A stretch of DNA of 11,322 bases from Candidatus Heimdallarchaeota archaeon (lineage in GTDB: Archaea > Asgardarchaeota > Heimdallarchaeia > JABLTI01), in the NCBI GenBank assembly GCA_030602675.1, contig JAUVZH010000045.1, positions 1 to 11,322 on the forward strand. The letters are read 5' to 3'. Shown piece after piece: positions 6,526 to 11,322 of this stretch; positions within the stretch are counted from its first letter, which is position 1, and each line of letters begins with the position of its first letter. The notes beneath the pieces are model-generated. The model worked only from the letters and a program-made list of their open reading frames with translations. It was not told where the DNA came from and did not search any database. A program made the position numbers and the translations under genes.

Positions 6526-7767
6526 TTATGAGTAAAGTACTTTTTCTCTTTCAATAGCTTTTGTAGCAATTACAATTAGTAATGCAAATAACCCTATAAA
6601 TAATACTAGGAATAATCCATCAATCCAACTAAATGATCCATCTATTAATGCCATTATTGGATGATAAATCCAATGAAATGGATTGATGTAAGTTAAGAAT
6701 AGTGTAGATTGAGGGTTGATGACTATTGGAAAGAAAAATAGCATTCCCAGTAATATCACTACTGGTATGCCAATAGTATCCGCTAATGGCTTCTTCAGAG
6801 TAGTTTCAAAAACGATCAACATGGTTATTGCTAAACTAAGACAAATTACTACACTTAACAACAAGAGTATTCCTTTGCCTGATAAAATTGCGTTTAAAGA
6901 AAGAATCATTGAGAAATCATCTATAATATCATCGCCAAGTAATGCTGGTAACCCACCAATAAGTGAACCTGCAAAGTAAGCAAATATAGATAAGAATGCT
7001 CCAAGAACACCAACGAGTATTTTTGATAGAACAATATGAGACCTCTTTCTGGTTATTGTAAGCATGATCTCTAGTGTACCGTCTTCACGCTCTTTACCAA
7101 AACCAAAATTCTTTCCCATACTAATAGACATAGAAACAAAGAGCATGATAGCATAACCATAAGGTATAGCAAGTGAAAGTGTATCACTACTCCAACCTTC
7201 TTGCTCTACAGGAGGAGGAATATATGGATTGGGTTCAACAACAGGCATATCGGAAACATTGTTTAAGAAAAGCATTCTATCTTCAATTGCTTCATCAATC
7301 ATGGTCATAGTTTGTGCAAAATACATACCTGCTCTTGTTCCTAAATCAGAAACGGTTCGAAATTCATAGCTAGATTGCCCATCAAAAGTAGCATCTGAAA
7401 AATTACTTGGAAAATAAAATCCGTACGAGCTATTTAGTACTTCCTCTCTGGAAGGTACGAGTTTTATTAAAACTTCAGAATTATTTCTAAAGAGCGTAGA
7501 CATCTTATTGATAGCTTCTTGACCCAAATTAATATTGAAAGATGTTCCATTAACATGCAATTCTGCAGAACCAATATCTGCAGAACGAATGCTTATAGTC
7601 ATCTCAAAAGTATAACTGTCATTAAACATCATTGGCAAAGCAGTAAGTACTGCTATGATGGTAAATGGAATAATGAACATGAAGATTAGGTTCTTTTTAG
7701 TAAAGACTAGTTTGATGTCTTTCTTTAGTATTGCCAGAAATTGATTTGAACTTTCGCTCTCGCTCAT
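6526..7767 (-). CDS. ABC-2 type transporter permease (NatB-like)
   Basis: A 413-residue membrane protein of the ABC-2 permease class. A first membrane helix (about 27-48) is followed by a large outside domain of about 145 residues (50-196), then five more helices: about 197-218, 248-272, 298-320, 331-351 and 382-402. The cytoplasmic KEREDGTLEIML segment (225-236) just after the second helix is the conserved coupling element seen in ABC-2 exporters. The topology resembles NatB/YhaP-type permeases; substrates of these exporters range from sodium to peptides and drugs, and nothing here fixes which. The N-terminal SESESS is Ser/Glu-rich and cytoplasmic. ATG 7767 is preceded at ten bases by GGAGG (7778-7782), and only two bases separate it from the ATPase stop, so the two subunits are translationally coupled. 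One permease gene with one ATPase gene suggests a homodimeric exporter. Confidence 0.9.
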   Translation of the reverse strand: MSESESSNQFLAILKKDIKLVFTKKNLIFMFIIPFTIIAVLTALPMMFNDSYTFEMTISIRSADIGSAELHVNGTSFNINLGQEAINKMSTLFRNNSEVLIKLVPSREEVLNSSYGFYFPSNFSDATFDGQSSYEFRTVSDLGTRAGMYFAQTMTMIDEAIEDRMLFLNNVSDMPVVEPNPYIPPPVEQEGWSSDTLSLAIPYGYAIMLFVSMSISMGKNFGFGKEREDGTLEIMLTITRKRSHIVLSKILVGVLGAFLSIFAYFAGSLIGGLPALLGDDIIDDFSMILSLNAILSGKGILLLLSVVICLSLAITMLIVFETTLKKPLADTIGIPVVILLGMLFFFPIVINPQSTLFLTYINPFHWIYHPIMALIDGSFSWIDGLFLVLFIGLFALLIVIATKAIEREKVLYS

Positions 7768-7769
7768 GA

Positions 7770-8558
7770 TTAGTTTTCCTCCAATTCATTTTTCTCATGT
7801 ACGTTATGTTGTTCTTTTTGATAGCCGTTTTCAAAAGCATAAATAATGGCATTTTCAAAAGAATCTCCTGGAGCAAATGTTTCAATGACCTCTTGCTTTG
7901 TACCTTGAAAAATGAGCATGCCTTCTTTTAGTATCCCCGCATGTGTTGCTAATTCCTCGAGATCAGAAGTTATGTGACTGGACATAAGAATGGTTTTGTT
8001 CTCCTTTTCAACTAGATCTCTTAAAATATCTCTTACCTTTTTCGCTCGAGCGATATCCAAACCAGTTGTTGGTTCATCAAGAATAATTAAATCCTTGCTC
8101 GAGATAATTGTTCTAATCAAACCAATAGCTCGTTTCTCTCCACCGGAAAGCTTGTTGAATTCTAGATCTAATTTATCCAACATATCAAGCTTTGTAAGGA
8201 GATTAACCATCTTATTATGAGCATGTTCTTTATTTACACCAATTATGGATGTAAATAATAAAATGTTATCTTTGGTTGAAAAGTCCTTATAGCCAGCAGT
8301 AAATTGAGATAAAACACCAATTTTGGATCTAATCTCTTCAGGATTCTTCGTAACTAGAACTCCTTGAACAACTACTTTGCCAGTTGTAGGTTTAAGAATC
8401 CCTGTTAAAATTCTAATAGCAGTTGTTTTACCTGCGCCATTTGGTCCCAACAAAGCATAAATGCTGCCTTTTGTAATATGTAAATCAATATCTTTTAGAA
8501 CCGTTTTATCCCCAAATCGTTTACTAAGATTTTTAGTTTCAATTATATATTCAGTTAT
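7770..8558 (-). CDS. ABC transporter ATP-binding protein, apparent non-canonical ATA start
   Basis: An ABC ATPase of about 262 residues that would power the adjacent permease. From the proposed start: Walker A GPNGAGKT (38-45), Q-loop Gln85, signature LSGGE (137-141), Walker B LIILDEP (157-163), D-loop GLD (166-168) and switch His195 in SSH. All catalytic elements are intact; the A-loop aromatic is in SKRFG. The C-terminal tail is acidic. The frame has no ATG, GTG or TTG between the upstream stop (8586-8588) and the TTG codons inside Walker A, yet YIIETKNLSKRFG and the following strands, essential to the fold, are encoded there. The best start is ATA 8556-8558, seven bases after GAGGG. Alternatively, an ATG at 8563-8565 is out of frame by one base, and removal of one A would give MQNTEYIIETK. 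A sequencing error is therefore possible. It is the first gene of the operon with permease and reductase. Confidence 0.88.
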   Translation of the reverse strand: MTEYIIETKNLSKRFGDKTVLKDIDLHITKGSIYALLGPNGAGKTTAIRILTGILKPTTGKVVVQGVLVTKNPEEIRSKIGVLSQFTAGYKDFSTKDNILLFTSIIGVNKEHAHNKMVNLLTKLDMLDKLDLEFNKLSGGEKRAIGLIRTIISSKDLIILDEPTTGLDIARAKKVRDILRDLVEKENKTILMSSHITSDLEELATHAGILKEGMLIFQGTKQEVIETFAPGDSFENAIIYAFENGYQKEQHNVHEKNELEEN

Positions 8559-8565
8559 TCTGCAT

Positions 8566-8570
8566 CCCTC
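8566..8570 (-). promoter_or_regulatory. Shine-Dalgarno ahead of the ABC ATPase, placing the start at ATA
   Basis: GAGGG on the minus strand lies seven bases before the ATA at 8556-8558, normal spacing. It is immediately adjacent to the out-of-frame ATG at 8563-8565, too close to serve that codon. The spacing therefore favours ATA over the ATG-plus-frameshift reading. Confidence 0.45.
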
Positions 8571-8624
8571 TTTCTTACATAGATATCAGACTTTATTCTT
8601 ATCCACTTAAGAATTATTTCTCAG

Positions 8625-8637
8625 AATATTTAAACCT
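8625..8637 (-). promoter_or_regulatory. Box A for the ABC exporter/reductase operon
   Basis: GGTTTAAATATTC on the minus strand contains TTTAAATA. Transcription would start near 8604, leaving a leader of about 45 bases that holds the GAGGG site. TTTAAATATTC recurs exactly within the palindrome at 4588-4616, which supports it as this genome's box A form. Confidence 0.5.
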
Positions 8638-8687
8638 ATGTAATAGAATTAAAAATAAGAAGTTAAGTAAGAGTAGCAAAAATCTGC

Positions 8688-8718
8688 GGGAAATGTTTAA
8701 ATCTATCTCTTTTATAAT
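8688..8718 (+). promoter_or_regulatory. Candidate promoter of the secreted solute-binding protein
   Basis: GGAAATGTTTAAAT (from 8689) fits a purine-rich BRE plus box A, predicting a start near 8724. A second candidate, TTTATAAT (8711-8718), predicts one near 8740. Either gives a leader of roughly 65-80 bases before the TTG at 8804. The 245-base divergent gap 8559-8803 otherwise shows nothing recognisable. Confidence 0.4.
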
Positions 8719-8792
8719 TAAAATAATAATGTCTCGGAACGAAAGACCAGTTTGTATTTAATCAGAAATATGAATTTCCATACCTAAGGGTG

Positions 8793-8796
8793 GGTG
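8793..8796 (+). promoter_or_regulatory. Shine-Dalgarno deciding the TTG start of the solute-binding protein
   Basis: GGTG lies seven bases before TTG 8804 and matches the central part of the archaeal consensus GAGGTGATC. Upstream the frame is closed by TGA at 8771-8773, and no ATG occurs in frame until beyond the signal segment, so TTG 8804 is the only sensible start. Confidence 0.5.
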
Positions 8797-8803
8797 TAAA
8801 TCA

Positions 8804-11322
8804 TTGGTAAAACGTAAGAATATTTGGTTAATTTTTGCTAGTATTTTAAGTCTTCTAATTGTAAATATAATTATAGTAAACAATTTTTCAAAAAATGTAA
8901 CAAATAACTATAATCCAGTTTCAAGTATAAATGCAAATGGAAATCCAGGTCCATTCTTTGATGTAACAATCATATGTCCAACAAATAATCCTTATAGGCT
9001 TCAATGGGTAGACATGATAAGGGATGAACTTGAAACAATAGGGATAAATGCAACAATAGCCTGGTATAGTAATTGGACTGCAATCGGAGAAAGAACTTGG
9101 GATCATCCAGGACCATATCCGATACCAACTTATGACCAGGGAGGTTATGATATGATATTTGTTGGATTTGGGACAGTGATGTGGACCGTAGATGGTTCTA
9201 TGTGGCATAGCAATTCAATGCCTCTTTCAGGCTATAATTATTACCAATTTAATGATTCTGCTTTTGATGCAGCACAAGACAACTTCAATCAATCATATAC
9301 CTTAGCTGATTGTCAAAACTATGCATCACAAATGCAGAATATCTTATATGATGAGCTTCCATCAGTACCTATCTATAGTAGGGGAGGACTCTATCTTGTT
9401 GATGATAATCTAGAAGGTGTAAATATAGATCGATGGTATATTTCACAATACTCAATTGAAAATTGGTCGATAAGTGGTCATACAGAGCTTAGATTCGCTA
9501 AATGGTGGTGGAATAACAATTTCCATCCCCATTTCATAGATAATAATCATGATAGTGAATGGATGAATCAAATTTGGAATGGTTTAGTACAATTGAGTGA
9601 TAATGCAAAAGGTTGGGAATATCGAATAGCAGATAACATAACAACAACTGATGGTTTAACTTATGAAATCGAGCTAGATCCAAATGCTGTTTGGGGTGAT
9701 GGAACAGCACTCACAACAGATGATATTATCTATAATTATCAACTGGTGTTAAATACAACATATGGAAATAATAATACAAGAACTATTTATAGCGAGTTTT
9801 TCGATGACAGTGCAATAACAAAAATCGACAATTATAATTTCAACTTCACCTTTCTTAAGAAATACCCATATTGTTATAAATTATTTTCAATTCCACTAAT
9901 ACCTCAACACATATGGGGTTCGATTCAACCAATAGATATGAATATTCAAGCTGAAGATTGGGCAATCAACAATCCTAGTCAACTCTTTGGCTGTGGGCCA
10001 TACAAATTAAGTTCTTGGAATGGTACTACTGCAAGCCTTAATTTGACAACTAATGATTATTTTGATGATTGGTTCGGAACTGCTCCTAAATTTACTGATG
10101 TCAAATTTATTCAAATAGAAAGAGGAGCGCCAGATCAAGTAGTAGCAAATTATACCCTTGGAAAAATTGACGTAGCTACTCATGAATATTGGGATGGTAA
10201 TGAGCTTAATGATTTAGGAATGCCAAATCAATTTGCTAAACATGGTGCTTGGCAAGAATTAGGAATAAACCAAAAACATCCATACCTTGGTACTGGAGAT
10301 AGCTGTCCAATAGCTGGAAAACAATCAGCAAAATATTTGAGAAAAGCTATAGCTGAAATTATTAATTACACTGCTATTATAGAAGATATTAGAGAAGGTC
10401 TTGGTTCCCAAACCACATCCTGCTTTCTGCGATCACCCTTCTATAATTCATCTTTGGTGCCATATACATATAATCTAACTAAAGCAGAAGAATATATGAT
10501 ATTTGCTGGATTTGATACAGGATTAGATTCGGATGGAGATGGGTTAACAGATAGCGTAGAATTGCATACTACCCTAACAGATAGATTTGATTCAGATTCC
10601 GACGATGATCTAATGCCGGACGGATGGGAAGTGCAAAATGGCCTAAATCCATTAGTTGTTGATAGCACAAACGATCCGGACACAGATGGAGTAGAAAATT
10701 ATGATGAGTATCTTCAAGGTACTCATCCAAATGACTCAGATACAGATGATGATCTCATACCAGATGGCTGGGAGATTCAAAATAGTCTTAATCCATTAGT
10801 TGATGATGCAACTGATGATAATGATTCAGATGATCTGAACAACTATAATGAGTATTTAGCAAACACGGACCCGAATGATTCGGATACGGATGATGATCTT
10901 ATGCCGGATGGATGGGAAGTTGCAAATTCACTGAACGCAACAGTGGATGATGCTGCAGCTGATCCTGATTCAGATAATTTATCAAACTACAATGAATATC
11001 TTGAGGGCACGGATCCACATGTTTCGGATACTGATGCTGATGGTATAAATGATGGAGAAGAAGTAGTGGAAGGAAACGATGGTTTCATCACTGATCCTTT
11101 GGATGCCGATTGTGATGATGATGGAATTGAAGATGGTGAAGAATGTATTGAAGGAGATGATGGATACATAACAGATCCTAATGACCCAGATACTGATGAC
11201 GATCTCATGCCTGATGGTTGGGAGGTTAATAATTCTCTCGATCCTATAACAGATGATGCCAGTAATGACGCTGATTCTGACAGTCTAACAAACTATAATG
11301 AATTTCTCCAAGGCACTGATCC
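8804..11322 (+). CDS. Secreted family 5 solute-binding protein with permuted lobe order and Asp-rich calcium-type repeats, partial
   Basis: An unbroken frame of 839 codons from TTG 8804 runs off the right edge. Residues 1-26 (basic VKRKN then a hydrophobic run) form a signal peptide or anchor; Asn-rich sequence follows. Residues about 51-212 match the C-terminal lobe of peptide/nickel-type SBP_bac_5 proteins: FFDVTIICPTNNPYR, IRDELETIGINATIAW, GGYDMIFVGFG, then YASQMQNILYDELPSVPIY. Residues about 226-573 match the preceding parts: IADNITTTDGLTYEIELD, VWGDGTALTTDDIIY, FGCGPYKLSSW, LGKIDVATHEYW, YLRKAIAEIINYTAI and AEEYMIFAGFD. In ordinary members AGFD would lead into the segment found here at residue 51. 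Instead, Asp-rich repeats begin at 574. Such proteins capture peptides or sugars outside the cell for ABC import; no importer genes are in view, though they may lie beyond the edge. A second C-lobe after the repeats is possible. Confidence 0.85.
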   Translation, partial: MVKRKNIWLIFASILSLLIVNIIIVNNFSKNVTNNYNPVSSINANGNPGPFFDVTIICPTNNPYRLQWVDMIRDELETIGINATIAWYSNWTAIGERTWDHPGPYPIPTYDQGGYDMIFVGFGTVMWTVDGSMWHSNSMPLSGYNYYQFNDSAFDAAQDNFNQSYTLADCQNYASQMQNILYDELPSVPIYSRGGLYLVDDNLEGVNIDRWYISQYSIENWSISGHTELRFAKWWWNNNFHPHFIDNNHDSEWMNQIWNGLVQLSDNAKGWEYRIADNITTTDGLTYEIELDPNAVWGDGTALTTDDIIYNYQLVLNTTYGNNNTRTIYSEFFDDSAITKIDNYNFNFTFLKKYPYCYKLFSIPLIPQHIWGSIQPIDMNIQAEDWAINNPSQLFGCGPYKLSSWNGTTASLNLTTNDYFDDWFGTAPKFTDVKFIQIERGAPDQVVANYTLGKIDVATHEYWDGNELNDLGMPNQFAKHGAWQELGINQKHPYLGTGDSCPIAGKQSAKYLRKAIAEIINYTAIIEDIREGLGSQTTSCFLRSPFYNSSLVPYTYNLTKAEEYMIFAGFDTGLDSDGDGLTDSVELHTTLTDRFDSDSDDDLMPDGWEVQNGLNPLVVDSTNDPDTDGVENYDEYLQGTHPNDSDTDDDLIPDGWEIQNSLNPLVDDATDDNDSDDLNNYNEYLANTDPNDSDTDDDLMPDGWEVANSLNATVDDAAADPDSDNLSNYNEYLEGTDPHVSDTDADGINDGEEVVEGNDGFITDPLDADCDDDGIEDGEECIEGDDGYITDPNDPDTDDDLMPDGWEVNNSLDPITDDASNDADSDSLTNYNEFLQGTD
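10523..11322 (+). repeat. Tandem Asp-rich (thrombospondin type 3-like) repeats in the solute-binding protein
   Basis: An entry unit DSDGDGLTD (residue 575 on) is followed by 48-residue units at 10589-10732, 10733-10876 and 10877-11020. Each has DSDxDDDLxPDGWE, then a D/N-rich stretch, then NYxEYL and TDP or THP. Two shorter units follow with 27-residue spacing (DTDADGINDGEE and DCDDDGIEDGEE), then another long unit cut by the edge. The DxDxDG-like loops are typical calcium ligands. The 144-base periodicity is visible in the DNA, with near-identical GATGATGATCT and GGATGGGA stretches, pointing to amplification by duplication. Confidence 0.85.

Noticed and set aside
7697..7885. Minus-strand 62-codon frame bridging the ATPase and permease
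   Set aside because: It overlaps both genes in a different frame; the true junction has a stop and start two bases apart with a good Shine-Dalgarno.
8729..8761. Ten-codon upstream ORF (ATG TCT CGG ...) in the leader of the solute-binding protein
   Set aside because: It could be an upstream peptide or leaderless start, but no Shine-Dalgarno or suitable promoter spacing supports it, and ten codons carry no coding evidence.
8921..9208. Minus-strand 95-codon frame
   Set aside because: It is antisense to well-supported binding-protein sequence and has an odd Tyr/Ile/Cys-heavy composition with no recognisable motif.
10441..11208. Minus-strand Ser/Pro-rich frames (10441-10683 and 10987-11208)
   Set aside because: They are mirror images of the Asp-rich repeats (GAT read as ATC/TCA and so on) of the long plus-strand gene.
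1..11322. CRISPR array, insertion sequence, tRNA or rRNA
   Set aside because: No spaced identical short repeats, transposase motifs, terminal inverted repeats or cloverleaf/rRNA signatures were found; the only tandem repeats are coding (10523-11322).

Overview
The window is AT-rich, gene-dense DNA that looks archaeal. TATA-type box A elements (TTTAAATA, TTTATAAA) lie about 24-45 bases ahead of several genes. Shine-Dalgarno sites of the GAGG/GGTG type precede internal operon genes, and TTG starts recur. T-rich stretches sit at gene ends. Together with a TldD/TldE pair, an aldo/keto reductase carrying two 4Fe-4S motifs, and a secreted family 5 solute-binding protein bearing calcium-type Asp repeats, this suggests an uncultured AT-rich archaeon, perhaps of the Asgard group. 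The phylum cannot be proved from the sequence alone.

Layout. (1) Bases 1-1391, minus strand: the beta-propeller part of an S9-family serine peptidase, cut by the left edge before its catalytic domain. (2) 1513-4258, minus strand: tldE and tldD, four bases apart, encoding the two halves of a TldD/TldE metallopeptidase. A hairpin plus T-tract follows tldE. (3) 4403-4531, minus strand: an unlisted 42-residue, Lys-rich small ORF, with an 11-bp perfect inverted repeat at its stop codon. (4) 4691-5356, plus strand: an ArsR-like winged-helix regulator transcribed divergently from the small ORF. The shared promoter region holds a TTCGAA-armed palindrome. (5) 5371-8558, minus strand: a compact operon of ABC ATPase, ABC-2 permease and aldo/keto reductase, convergent with the regulator. 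(6) 8804-11322 and beyond, plus strand: a very large secreted solute-binding protein, divergent from the ABC operon.

The two most interesting points are the following. The solute-binding protein has its parts in the wrong order: a segment resembling the C-terminal lobe of family 5 binding proteins comes straight after the signal peptide, then an N-terminal lobe, then Asp-rich repeats placed exactly where the C-terminal lobe would normally begin. Second, the ABC ATPase has no ATG, GTG or TTG in frame ahead of its Walker A motif. It can only start at a non-standard codon (an ATA with a well-placed Shine-Dalgarno) or be restored by a one-base correction next to an out-of-frame ATG.

The peptidases form one neighbourhood (S9 peptidase, TldD/E) and the transporter/reductase operon another. 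No mobile element, CRISPR array, tRNA or rRNA was recognised.
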